Position numbers and translations under genes: made by a program. Shown here in pieces: positions 11,133 through 19,368 of a stretch of DNA of 64,000 nucleotides. Location: NCBI RefSeq assembly GCF_009760915.1, contig NZ_VIDQ01000008.1, forward strand, positions 1-64,000, written 5' to 3'. The notes beneath the pieces are model-generated. The model ran no database searches and was not told where the DNA came from. It saw nothing but the letters and a program-made list of their open reading frames with translations. Origin of the DNA: Azohydromonas aeria (lineage in GTDB: Bacteria; Pseudomonadota; Gammaproteobacteria; Burkholderiales; Burkholderiaceae_C). Numbering within the stretch: position 1 is the stretch's first letter; each line of letters opens with the position of its first letter.

Positions 11133-13451
11133 TCAGGCAGCCGGCGGGAGGGGGGCCGTTGCGGCCGTCGCGGCAGGCACGGCGGGAGCAGCGGCGAGAT
11201 TCGAAAATGATAGCGTCACTTGCGCGCCGGCCACCGGGGCGTCCGGGGCCTCGCCGCCGCCGCGGTTGGCGATGCGCACGCGCGCACCGTGCTCGTCGGC
11301 GATCTTCTTGACCACCGCCAGCCCCAGCCCCGTGCCCTTGGTCTTGGTCGTGACGTAGGGCTCGAAGGCGCGCTTGAGCACCTTGTCGGCAAAGCCCGGC
11401 CCGTTGTCCAGGATGCGCAGCCGCACCCCGCGCGGCGCGCCCTGCTCGCCGGGCTGCACTTCCGTGAACAGCTGCACGCGGCCGTCGCTCTTGTCGGCCA
11501 CGGCGTCCAGCGCGTTCTGCAGCAGGTTGTGCACGACCTGGCGCAGCTGCGTGGCGTCGCCCTGGATCCACGGCAGCGCCGGCGCGAACTGCACCGCCAG
11601 CCGCCCCTGCTCCACCGCGTGCCCGTAGAGCGCCAGCACCTCGGCCACCAGCGCGTTCAGGTCCAGCGGCGCCAGCCGTGCCGAGGGCAGCCGCGCGTAG
11701 TCGCGGAACTCGTTGACGAGCTGCTTCATGGCCTGCACCTGCGTCACGATGGTGCCCACCGCGCGCACCAGCAGCGCCTGGTCGTTGCCTTCGAGCTTGG
11801 CTTCGAGCCGGTGCTGCAGCCGCTCGGCCGAGAGCTGGATGGGCGTGAGCGGGTTCTTGATCTCGTGCGCCAGGCGCCGCGCCACCTCGGCCCAGGCGGC
11901 CGAGCGCTGCGCCGACACGACCTCGGAGATGTCGTCGAACACCACCAGCCGCGCCTCCAGCGGCAGCGTGGCGCCGCGCACCAGCAGCGTCTGCACGTCG
12001 GGCTGCTCGGGACGGTCGGCGGCGGCATCGCCGCGGCGCTCGAAGGCGTCCTGCCACTGCCCGCGCTCGCCGGCCTCGGGGCTCTCGGCCAGCAGCTCGA
12101 AGCGCTGCCACAGCGCGTGCGCGAACTCCTCCAGCCCCGGCACCGCCTCCAGGCGCTGGCCGCGGCACGCCTCCAGCGGCGCCTTGAGGATGCGCGTGGC
12201 GCCGGGGTTGACGGTGTCGATGCGGCGCTCGGCGTCGAAGACGATGACGCCGGCGGTCATGTTGTCGAGAATGGTCTGCAGCCGCGTGCGCGCGCGCTCC
12301 AGCTCGGTGACGCCGGCCTGCGCCTGCGCGCGCGCGTCGGCGAGCTGCTGCGTCATGTCGGCAAAGGAGCGCGTGAGGCCGCCGAGCTCGTCGCGCGAGG
12401 GGAACACCTGCTTGGCGCCCAGGTCGCCGGCAGCCACCTGCCGCATGCCCTGGGCCAGCAGCAGCAGCGGGCGCGCGAGCTGGTGGCCCAGCGCCACGGC
12501 CAGGCCCACGGCGCCAAAGACGGCCAGGATCAGCGTGAGCGTGAGCGTGCCGATGTACATGCGCCGCAGGCCCTCGCGCGCCAGCGCGCGCTGCTGGTAC
12601 TCGCGGTAGGCGGCCTGCACCGCCAGCGCCTGCGCCGTGAGGTTGGGCGGCAGCGGCCGCACGGTCATGAGGAACTGGTCGTCGCCGGACAGGCGCAGGT
12701 CGGTGCGCGGCACCGGGGCGAGCGCGCGCACCAGCGCCGGCGGCGCGCCGCTGCCGGCGTTGCCCTCGTCGTCCAGGCCCTCGATCTGGCTGGCGGCGCG
12801 GCCGCCGCGCGCCTGGCGCAGCAGCGCCGGCGCCGGGCGCGCCGGCGCGATGGCGCTGGAGGTGCCGCCGGCGCTGACCAGCACCTGCCCGTTGGCGCCC
12901 ACCAGCGCCACCGTCTGCACGGCCAGCTGCTCGCGCAGCCGCTCCAGCACCAGCGCCGCGGGAACGCCCGGCATGTCGTTGAGATGGTCGGCGGCGAACT
13001 GGGTCTTGGCCGCGAGGTCGGCCTGCTGGGCGTCGAGCGTGCTGCGCCCAAGCGCCAGGCCGGCATTGAGCGCGCTCTCGACCCGGGCGTCGAACCAGAT
13101 CTCGATGCTGCGCGAGACGAACTGGTAGCTCACGGTGTAGACCAGCGCCCCCGGCACCACGCCCACCAGCGCGAAGATGCCCGCGAGCTTGAGCAGCAGC
13201 CGGCTGCCGAACTTGCCGTGCTTGACGCGCAGCGCCAGCCGTCCGGCGGCGATGAGCAGCGTCAGCGTCAGCAGCGCCAGCACCGCCAGGTTGGCGGCGA
13301 AGAGCAGCGTCCAGTGCCGCTCGTAGAAGCTGTCGGCGTCGCCGATGCTGGCGTCGCCGGAGAGCGAGAGCAGGAAGCCCGCCACCAGCGCCACGCCGGT
13401 GAGCACCGCCAGTCCCACCAGCACGCTCGTGCGCCGGGCCCTGCTGTTCAT
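11133..13451 (-). CDS. NtrY-like sensor histidine kinase
   Basis: 772-residue inner-membrane kinase with NtrY architecture. Membrane helices lie at about 10-30, 47-70 and 85-108, followed by a periplasmic region, another helix near 300-322, a HAMP domain (about 323-375), a PAS domain (about 395-500), HisKA with His529 in RRLAHEIKNPLTPIQLSAER, and HATPase with NLLQNALDAV and KGTGLGLAVVKKI. It should autophosphorylate and pass phosphate to the NtrX-like regulator encoded next. In related bacteria NtrYX senses nitrogen or redox state. It is transcribed with rsmB and the DUF4390 gene upstream. Confidence 0.92.
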   Translation of the reverse strand: MNSRARRTSVLVGLAVLTGVALVAGFLLSLSGDASIGDADSFYERHWTLLFAANLAVLALLTLTLLIAAGRLALRVKHGKFGSRLLLKLAGIFALVGVVPGALVYTVSYQFVSRSIEIWFDARVESALNAGLALGRSTLDAQQADLAAKTQFAADHLNDMPGVPAALVLERLREQLAVQTVALVGANGQVLVSAGGTSSAIAPARPAPALLRQARGGRAASQIEGLDDEGNAGSGAPPALVRALAPVPRTDLRLSGDDQFLMTVRPLPPNLTAQALAVQAAYREYQQRALAREGLRRMYIGTLTLTLILAVFGAVGLAVALGHQLARPLLLLAQGMRQVAAGDLGAKQVFPSRDELGGLTRSFADMTQQLADARAQAQAGVTELERARTRLQTILDNMTAGVIVFDAERRIDTVNPGATRILKAPLEACRGQRLEAVPGLEEFAHALWQRFELLAESPEAGERGQWQDAFERRGDAAADRPEQPDVQTLLVRGATLPLEARLVVFDDISEVVSAQRSAAWAEVARRLAHEIKNPLTPIQLSAERLQHRLEAKLEGNDQALLVRAVGTIVTQVQAMKQLVNEFRDYARLPSARLAPLDLNALVAEVLALYGHAVEQGRLAVQFAPALPWIQGDATQLRQVVHNLLQNALDAVADKSDGRVQLFTEVQPGEQGAPRGVRLRILDNGPGFADKVLKRAFEPYVTTKTKGTGLGLAVVKKIADEHGARVRIANRGGGEAPDAPVAGAQVTLSFSNLAAAPAVPAATAATAPLPPAA

Positions 13452-13483
13452 GTCCGCCTCCCCGCCGCCAACTTCACGTCACT

Positions 13484-14122
13484 TCACTGCTGCGCGCCGC
13501 CGGCCGCGCCCTCGGGCCGCAGCGTGCGCTCGATGCCCAGCACCCAGTCGGCCTGGTTGCCGATGCCCAGTTGCATCGGCCGCGGCAGCTGCGAGGTGTC
13601 GAGCCGCCAGTGCCATTCCACGTAGTAGCGCCCTTCTTCCGCGTCGAGCTGCGCCGGCTCGGCGATGCGCCAGCGCGCGATGCGCGTCATCGACGCCAGC
13701 GCCTCGGCCAGGCTGGCGTAGCCCTGGTGCAGCCCGCCCAGGCTCACGCGGTACATGTCCGTGAGCGGCTGGTACGACAGCCGCCACTGCCGCGCCTGGC
13801 GCGCCACGCGCTCGTCGCGCCAGTACCAGCGCGGGCGGAACACGGCGGCCTCGGTCTCGAAATAGAGCGGCACGCCGCGCTGCAGCGCGTCCTCCACCGG
13901 GCGCGGCAGCGCCACACGCAGCGCGAAGTCCAGCACCAGCGCGCCGTCGGCCTGGCGCCGTACCGCCAGCTCCAGCGGCTCCAGCGCCGCGGCGCGCAGC
14001 GGCGCCGGCAGCAGCACGAGCAACAGCAGCAGCAGCGGCAGCACCCGGCGTCCGAGCACCGCGCGGAGCCGGCTGAAGGGCGGGAAAGCGGCGGCGACAC
14101 GGATCGACGGCAGCGGGATCAA
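13484..14122 (-). CDS. DUF4390 domain-containing protein
   Basis: 212 residues with an N-terminal signal-anchor (about 28-46, leucine-rich). The rest matches the DUF4390 pattern: LELAVRRQADGALVLDFALR, then GVPLYFETEAAVFRPRWYWR and WRLSYQPLTDMYRVSLGG. The function is unknown. It is conserved between rsmB and ntrYX in Burkholderiales. Its start overlaps the rsmB stop by 4 bases, indicating translational coupling. It is probably exported or anchored facing the periplasm and may be linked to the sensing function of NtrY. Confidence 0.85.
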   Translation of the reverse strand: MIPLPSIRVAAAFPPFSRLRAVLGRRVLPLLLLLLVLLPAPLRAAALEPLELAVRRQADGALVLDFALRVALPRPVEDALQRGVPLYFETEAAVFRPRWYWRDERVARQARQWRLSYQPLTDMYRVSLGGLHQGYASLAEALASMTRIARWRIAEPAQLDAEEGRYYVEWHWRLDTSQLPRPMQLGIGNQADWVLGIERTLRPEGAAGGAQQ

Positions 14123-15444
14123 GGCTTGTGCAGCAGCGCGTAATAGAAGCCGTCCCCGGGCGGGACGTCGGCGGGAGAGTCATTGTCGGCCAGGGGCAGC
14201 AGGTGGCCGGGCGAGGCGGGGTCGAGCCGTGCGGCGCTGCCGCCCAGCCGTTGCAAAAACGCATCGACCTGCAGCGCGCCCTCGGCCTTGAACAGCGAGC
14301 AGGTGGCGTAGAGCAGCCGCCCGCCCGGCTTGAGCAGCGGCCACAGCGCGTCGAGCAGCTCGGCCTGCGTCTTCACCAGCGCCGCGATGTCGGTCGGGCG
14401 GCGCAGCCAGCGCACGTCCGGATGGCGCCGCACCACGCCGGAGGCGCTGCACGGCGCGTCGAGCAGGATGGCGTCGAAGAGGGTGCCGTCGTGCCAGTCG
14501 GCCACGCGCCGGCCGTCGGCGGCCTTGAGCGTGGCTTTCGCCCCGATGCGCTGCAGCGTCTCGTCCACGCGCTGCAGGCGCTGCGGGTCAGCGTCGAGCG
14601 CGGTCAGCTCCAGGTCGGCCAGCTCCAGCAGGTGCGCGGTCTTGCCGCCGGGCGCGGCGCAGGCGTCGAGCACGCGCGCGCCGGCGGGCAGCGGCCCGAT
14701 GCCCGGGACGCCCACGCCCAGCAGCAGCGGCGCGGCGCGCTGGGCCGAGAGGTCCTGCACCGACACGTCGCCCTGCGCGAAGCCGGGCAGTTGCGTCACC
14801 GGCGCGGGCTGCTCCAGCAGCACGGCGTGGGGGCCGATGGCGCGCGCCGCCAGGCCCGCCTCGTCGGCCAGGCGCTGCACGTACCCGGCGGCGTCGCCGC
14901 GGCGGGCGTTGACGCGCAGCGTCATGGGCGGGCGCTCGTTGGCCGCGCGCAGCAGCGGCTGCCAGGCCTCGGGCCAATCCTGCCGCACGCGCTCGATCCA
15001 CCAGGCCGGATGGCTGAAGGCCGCCACCGGGTCGCGCTGCAGGTCGGCGACGAGCTGGTCGCGCTCGCGCCCGAAGCGGCGCAGCACGGCGTTGACGAAG
15101 CCGGCGGCCTGGGGCTTGCGGCGGCGCACGGCCTTGACGGCCTCGTCCACCAGCACGTGCGGCGCGTAGTGCTCCGGCGGCCACAGCAGCGCCAGGGCCA
15201 CGGTGAGCAGCGCATCGACTTCGGGCGGCGGCGCCTTGGGCGCCAGGCGGGCGCGCACGGCCTGCGCGGCGCCGAGGCGGCGCAGCGTCTCGAAGCTCAG
15301 CGCCTGGGTGCCGGCGCGGGCCTCGGGCGGGACGGCGGCGAGCACGTCGGTGAGGGAGCGGCCACCGCGCACGGCGGCCAGCGCGTCGGCGGTGTGGGCG
15401 AGCAGCCGCGCCAGCGGCAGCGAGGCGGAAGATGGGGAAGGCAC
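14119..15444 (-). CDS. rsmB: 16S rRNA m5C967 methyltransferase
   Basis: 441 residues. An N-terminal NusB-like RNA-binding domain (about 5-135) precedes a SAM-dependent methyltransferase domain. The SAM-binding motif VLDACAAPGGKTAHLLEL lies near 265. Both catalytic cysteines of the m5C class are present, in LLDAPCSASG and LLYATCSLF. It methylates C967 of 16S rRNA. First gene of the rsmB-DUF4390-ntrY-ntrX operon, divergent from folE with 119 bases between. Confidence 0.95.
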   Translation of the reverse strand: MPSPSSASLPLARLLAHTADALAAVRGGRSLTDVLAAVPPEARAGTQALSFETLRRLGAAQAVRARLAPKAPPPEVDALLTVALALLWPPEHYAPHVLVDEAVKAVRRRKPQAAGFVNAVLRRFGRERDQLVADLQRDPVAAFSHPAWWIERVRQDWPEAWQPLLRAANERPPMTLRVNARRGDAAGYVQRLADEAGLAARAIGPHAVLLEQPAPVTQLPGFAQGDVSVQDLSAQRAAPLLLGVGVPGIGPLPAGARVLDACAAPGGKTAHLLELADLELTALDADPQRLQRVDETLQRIGAKATLKAADGRRVADWHDGTLFDAILLDAPCSASGVVRRHPDVRWLRRPTDIAALVKTQAELLDALWPLLKPGGRLLYATCSLFKAEGALQVDAFLQRLGGSAARLDPASPGHLLPLADNDSPADVPPGDGFYYALLHKP

Positions 15445-15563
15445 GGCAGCGGGCGGCGGCAGGGGACGAAGAGGGGCGGCAGTCTAGTGCGGCGCCTGCA
15501 CGAACCGCGCTGCCCGACGACAATCCCCCGCTTGGATACCCACGCGCCGCACGGACCCCTTGA

Positions 15564-16280
15564 ATGAACAAGCCCATGACCAGCGACGAACTCCTTGCCG
15601 CCAGCGCCTCCGAGCGCATCCGCCAGCGCCTGGAGCGCTCGGGCCGGCGCTTCCACGCCAACGACAACATCTCGGCCTTCATCCGGGAGGGCGAGATCGA
15701 GGAGGTCAAGGCCGAGGTCGAGTCGCACCTGAAGAACGTGCTGCGCGCGCTGGTGATCGACACCGACAGCGACCACAACACCAACGACACCGCCAAGCGC
15801 GTGGCCAAGATGTTCGTGGACGAGGTGTTCCGTGGCCGCTACGTGCCCGAGCCCAAGGTGACGGAGTTTCCGAACGCCGAGCGGCTGAATGAATTGATGA
15901 TCGTCGGCCCGATCAAGGTGCGCAGCGCCTGCTCGCACCACCTGTGCCCGATCCTGGGCCGGGTCTGGGTCGGGATATTGCCCAACGAGCATTCCAACCT
16001 GATCGGCCTGTCCAAGTACGCGCGGCTGTGCGAATGGGTGATGAGCCGCCCGCAGATCCAGGAAGAGGCCGTGACCATGCTCGCCAACGAGTTGCAGGAG
16101 CGGGTGAAGCCCGACGGCCTGGCCCTGGTGATGGAGGCCGACCATTTCTGCATGCACTGGCGCGGCGTGAAGGACGACGAGTCGGTGATGACGAACTCGG
16201 TGATGCGCGGCGCGTTCCTGAAGGATTCGAACCTGCGCCGCGAATTCCTGTCGCTGCTGAGCAAGCGCAACAATTTCTGA
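15564..16280 (+). CDS. folE: GTP cyclohydrolase I
   Basis: 238 residues. It converts GTP to dihydroneopterin triphosphate, the first step to tetrahydrofolate. The zinc-binding and active-site segments are intact: VRSACSHHLCPILGRVWVG (Cys and His ligands) and MEADHFCMHWRGVKDDES (third cysteine). GLSKYARLCEWVMSRPQIQE matches the subunit-contact helix. The N-terminal 35 residues are more variable. A BLUF photoreceptor gene follows after 42 bases on the same strand and may be cotranscribed. Confidence 0.96.
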   Translation: MNKPMTSDELLAASASERIRQRLERSGRRFHANDNISAFIREGEIEEVKAEVESHLKNVLRALVIDTDSDHNTNDTAKRVAKMFVDEVFRGRYVPEPKVTEFPNAERLNELMIVGPIKVRSACSHHLCPILGRVWVGILPNEHSNLIGLSKYARLCEWVMSRPQIQEEAVTMLANELQERVKPDGLALVMEADHFCMHWRGVKDDESVMTNSVMRGAFLKDSNLRREFLSLLSKRNNF

Positions 16281-16322
16281 TTCCACGCCGAGCCTGACTC
16301 CCAAGCATTCTGGAGAAACTGC

Positions 16323-16748
16323 ATGCTGGTACGCCTGTTGTACGTGAGCCGCGCCAAGGACGGCGTCGGCCCGGAGGAAATCCAGTCGATCGTGCGCACG
16401 TCGAAATCTCACAACCCGCCGCAAGGCATCACCGGCGTGCTGTGCTGCACCGGCAACGGTTTATTCGTGCAGGTGCTCGAAGGCGGGCGCGCGGCGGTGA
16501 ACCAGGTCTACAACAAGATCGTGGCCGACCCGCGGCATTACGACGTGCAGTTGCTCGCCTACGAGGAAACCACCGAGCGGCGGTTTACCGGGTGGAGCAT
16601 GGGGCAGGTGAATCTGGCGCGGGCGAATCCTTCGCTGCTTTTGAAATATTCGGAGACGACGGCGCTCGATCCTTATTCGATGAGTGGCAAGGTGGTTCTG
16701 GCGCTGTTCGAGGAGCTGGCTTGCACGGCGGCGGTGGTGGGGCCGTGA
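16323..16748 (+). CDS. BLUF-domain blue-light sensor, short form
   Basis: 141 residues; a single BLUF domain with a short C-terminal tail and no attached output domain. The FAD-binding and signalling residues are all in place: Tyr7 (LLYVSRA), Asn31 (SHNPPQGITG), Gln50 (LFVQVLEG), Trp91 and Met93 (GWSMG). Such proteins bind FAD non-covalently and shift on blue light, signalling through a partner. The tail (about 95-141) may be the partner interface. It is 42 bases downstream of folE. The partner is not evident. Confidence 0.93.
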   Translation: MLVRLLYVSRAKDGVGPEEIQSIVRTSKSHNPPQGITGVLCCTGNGLFVQVLEGGRAAVNQVYNKIVADPRHYDVQLLAYEETTERRFTGWSMGQVNLARANPSLLLKYSETTALDPYSMSGKVVLALFEELACTAAVVGP

Positions 16749-16772
16749 CTCGCTTCTGACGGGAGAAGGTTC

Positions 16773-17207
16773 GTGAATGCCTACGACAAGGACATCGTGG
16801 CCTGGGCGAACCAGCAGTCGAAAGCGCTGCGCGACGGCCGCTTTGACCTACTGGACATCGAGCACGTTGCCGAGGAAATCGAGGACGTGGGCCGGAGCGA
16901 GCAACGGGAATTCGCTCGACGCTTGGCGGCGCTGCTGACTCACCTGCTGAAATGGCAAGTTCAGCCGGAACGGCGCTGTATCGCCTGGAAAAACATCATT
17001 GCCGCGCAGCGTCCGCCGGTGCTGCTGCGCTTGAAACGCACGCCCAGCCTTGAATCCATGCTGAGCAATCCAGGATGGCTGGGCGTAATCTGGATCGATG
17101 CGGTTGCTGATGCAGTGGCTGAAACCGGGTTGGCGATGGAAGCGTTTCCGCAGGAATGGTGCTGGTCCGTTGAGGACGTGCTCTCGGACGACTTCTTGCC
17201 GGGTTGA
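16773..17207 (+). CDS. DUF29 domain-containing protein
   Basis: 144 residues from a GTG start preceded by GGGAGAAGG. The N-terminus YDKDIVAWANQQSKALRDGR and the following DIEHVAEEIEDVGRSEQREF are diagnostic of DUF29, and LLTHLLKWQVQPERR continues it. The family has no established function and is often found in accessory DNA. GC content is lower than in folE. It marks the beginning of the low-GC region. Confidence 0.88.
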   Translation: MNAYDKDIVAWANQQSKALRDGRFDLLDIEHVAEEIEDVGRSEQREFARRLAALLTHLLKWQVQPERRCIAWKNIIAAQRPPVLLRLKRTPSLESMLSNPGWLGVIWIDAVADAVAETGLAMEAFPQEWCWSVEDVLSDDFLPG

Positions 17208-17520
17208 TTTCCATGCCGGGATCACATGCCGGCACTTGCTAGCTCCCACCCTTGGCGAACAAGGATGGGAGTTAGCGAAAAAATGGCTTGTTCTAGCCAC
17301 GCTGCGCTGCCTAGTCTCATGGTGCCTCGGTGACGCACACTCAGCTGCAACGGTGTGTGCTCCCGCTCATCGTCGTTTCCACAGCGAAGACAGGTATTTA
17401 TAGAATCACAAAGAGAGGAGGAAACTACCACCATATCCATGACAATTCTCCCATGACAACTAAATTTTTATCTTCAACAATACAAAATCAATCTCCGCAA
17501 ACAATGAGATAGGTCCGAAG
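17208..17520. other. Intergenic with a long hairpin, entering the AT-rich island
   Basis: No convincing gene. The main structure is an inverted repeat with 17-base arms (17238-17254 and 17260-17276), differing at two positions that still pair as G-U in RNA, with a GCGAA loop. It starts 31 bases after the DUF29 stop. It could end the DUF29 transcript, though no T-run follows. From about 17380 the base composition falls sharply. Confidence 0.55.
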
Positions 17521-18161
17521 ATGGGTGCAACGCAATGCCTTCGCTGCCAAAAAACCATTCATGGCAACATGCACTCCTGCTTAAACTGTGGCCACCTAAA
17601 CTCTCATTATAAGCACACAACCGTTAAAGCTAAAAAACTACATCTTTCATCGTAATTGCGACACTTGCGACAGCATCATTTTTTGCGGCAAAGCAAATTA
17701 ATAGCAAAAACCCGAGTGAAGTTGTCGCCGAGAATAGCGATGCACAATATAAGCAGGCGGATTGCTTAAATGATTACAGAATCATCACCGAGGCATTTTC
17801 CAAGCTAAATAGAATTGGTCGAGAAGAAGTTGGCAGAGACCCTTCGCCCGCTCATACCCAAATCAGAATAAGCAATGCCTTAATCCCGTCCGTTCGGCCA
17901 AATCCAGACGAAATTCCTTTATGGAAAATGAGTCCATGCGGAAGTGGTGTCGCTGAAGCATTTGAGAACCTTGCGCCAGTTTTTTCTCGTGCAATTTCTT
18001 TTGAAAGATACGATGCTTACAAGACTGGCTCATCAGAAGGGAGAAAAAGAATGGCGGATTACTACAATGGACAATGGGAAGAAGAGGCCAAAAAGTTTCA
18101 TAGTGAAATGCAAAAGTTACAGCGCGCTGCTGGACTTCCGGTTTCAGCATACCCGCAATAG
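17521..18161 (+). pseudogene. Zinc-ribbon membrane protein, frameshifted
   Basis: The first frame (17521-17655) encodes 44 residues with two CxxC pairs (C6-L-R-C9 and C20-L-N-C23), a zinc ribbon. Reading then continues in the -1 frame from about 17634: FIVIATLATASFFAAK forms a membrane helix, followed by a soluble part that ends AAGLPVSAYPQ at 18161, with no stop in between. Joined, they give a protein of about 214 residues with a cytoplasmic zinc ribbon, one helix and an outer domain. The join lies at an A6C run (17632-17638), the type of site used for -1 slippage in IS1. A missing A through mutation or sequencing error is equally possible. Family not recognised. Confidence 0.55.
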
Positions 18162-18308
18162 CAGACCCGATTAATACGGCCATCTTCCAATCCATAGAAT
18201 GGCTCGGGCACCTTTTTGCAACTGCGTCAAGATGACACTTAACTCGCCGATGCTTATCTGCTCACAACGATTTTCCCGTGGAATGCAATTTATTTTTGAA
18301 AGGCAATA

Positions 18309-18856
18309 ATGAACGAAGAAATTGCAGCACTACGAAGCCGTGTGCACGAGCTTGAGACTGAAGTTGAGTTTCTTCGACTTCATCCAACCTTGGCGCAAGG
18401 ACTTAAAGGTGAAAGGCTAGTTTGTAGGATTACATCTGGTTTGGCCTCGAAGCTCAATGCGGCACATGACCTGATTACAAAAAACGGATTAAAAATTGAG
18501 GTCAAATTTAGTAAGTTGCACAGTCCTAGCAAAACGTTGCCTGAAACAAAAAGATGGACATGGACGAAACCCATGGGATGGCTTGATAAAGGAAAGGATT
18601 ATGATTTCCTAATATTGGTTGGCGAAAGGATTATAGATTTAAATCGCAATACATAGATGATGCCCCTTACGTATTTTTTATGCTACCCATTGAAGCGGTT
18701 CCGAGCATATGCACACCAGGGATAACTATCGGCGCCAACGTAAGTCTGACAACCAACTTTAAAAGTGTTAAATCACCAACAGGTTTAATTCTGATTCAAA
18801 AAATGGTTCCAATGGATTTAATTAATGAAATTATATCCAATGCGAAGATCATGTAA
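18309..18856 (+). pseudogene. PD-(D/E)xK-like nuclease, frameshifted
   Basis: The first frame (18309-18656) encodes a coiled-coil N-terminus (about 1-25), then GERLVCRITSG, D54 (AAHDLITKNG) and E64-V-K66 (LKIEVKFSKL), the D-x9-ExK spacing of the restriction-endonuclease fold. The frame stops at 18654-18656. The -1 frame from 18626 carries on sensibly: DYRFKSQYIDDAPYVFFMLP, then IGANVSLTTNFKSVKSPTG and a stop at 18854-18856. The joined protein would have about 182 residues. One missing A in GAAAGG would account for the break. The nuclease call rests on motif spacing only. No methylase or partner is nearby. Confidence 0.5.
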
Positions 18857-19050
18857 TTGCATTTAATTTTGAATATAGGAATTCGGTTCTGTAGAGAATT
18901 TGATCCTCTTTGCGACACCTCAACACCCGTTGCGCGAGAAGCACTTAGGTGTAGCAAAAAGCCGTTGCACAACTCGCCAGCCATGTAGTGGCCCGCCAAC
19001 CAGCCATGCATGCCTTGGTTGAAGAAGCTTTTGCTGCTCTGTCAATGAAG

Positions 19051-19072
19051 AACGGTGCCTGCCAGCACCGTT
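19051..19072 (-). terminator. Terminator-like hairpin after the subtilase pair
   Basis: Arms AACGGTGC (19051-19058) and GCACCGTT (19065-19072). On the minus strand it is followed by CTTCATT. It lies 13 bases past the stop of the small partner gene. Confidence 0.6.
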
Positions 19073-19084
19073 TCCTTGCTTTGC

Positions 19085-19336
19085 CTACTCGCCGTCAGTC
19101 CGCACCCTTAGCCGCGCATCCGGCACCTGAATCCTCGTCGTCTCCTGCCGCGACACCACCCAGCCCCGCAGCCGGCCGCACAGCACTTCCACCTGCGCGT
19201 CGTCGGCCACGTTGACCAGCAGCATGCGGTCGCTGCGGTGCACCAGCGCCGCGGCCGGCAGCGAGGCCACCACGCCGGCGGCCTCGTCCGGCGAGGGGGC
19301 GTCGGCGTCGCGGCGGCGCAGGATCAGCGTGGTCAT
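19085..19336 (-). CDS. Small subtilase-linked protein, possible I9-like inhibitor/propeptide
   Basis: 83 residues from the ATG at 19336. The pattern of a central AALVHRSDRMLLVNVADDAQ and GRLRGWVVSRQETTRIQVP suggests an alternating strand-helix fold of the size of subtilisin propeptides (inhibitor I9). It begins 32 bases after the stop of the subtilase gene on the same strand. The subtilase itself lacks a recognisable I9 propeptide, so this may act in trans as inhibitor or folding helper. That role is inferred from size, fold impression and position, not from a firm motif. Confidence 0.6.
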   Translation of the reverse strand: MTTLILRRRDADAPSPDEAAGVVASLPAAALVHRSDRMLLVNVADDAQVEVLCGRLRGWVVSRQETTRIQVPDARLRVRTDGE

Positions 19337-19368
19337 GGCGGCTTCTGTATAGCACCGGGCACCGCCCC

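Larger units (their letters stand above)
17380..18880. other. AT-rich island, probably acquired
   Basis: About 1.5 kb with roughly 40 % GC, against about 70 % around it. Codon use is also unlike the neighbours (many AAA, ATA, TTA codons). It contains two unrecognised genes, each with one apparent frameshift. No integrase, transposase, flanking direct repeats or tRNA were found, so the route of entry is unknown. Confidence 0.75.

Noticed and set aside
17238..17276. Possible integron attC site because of GTTAGC at the hairpin end
   Set aside because: The hairpin is shorter than attC sites, lacks the paired R and L boxes with unpaired bases, and no second copy or integrase is seen.
17330..17512. 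60-codon frame between DUF29 and the zinc-ribbon gene
   Set aside because: No motif, no ribosome binding site, and it spans the composition change.
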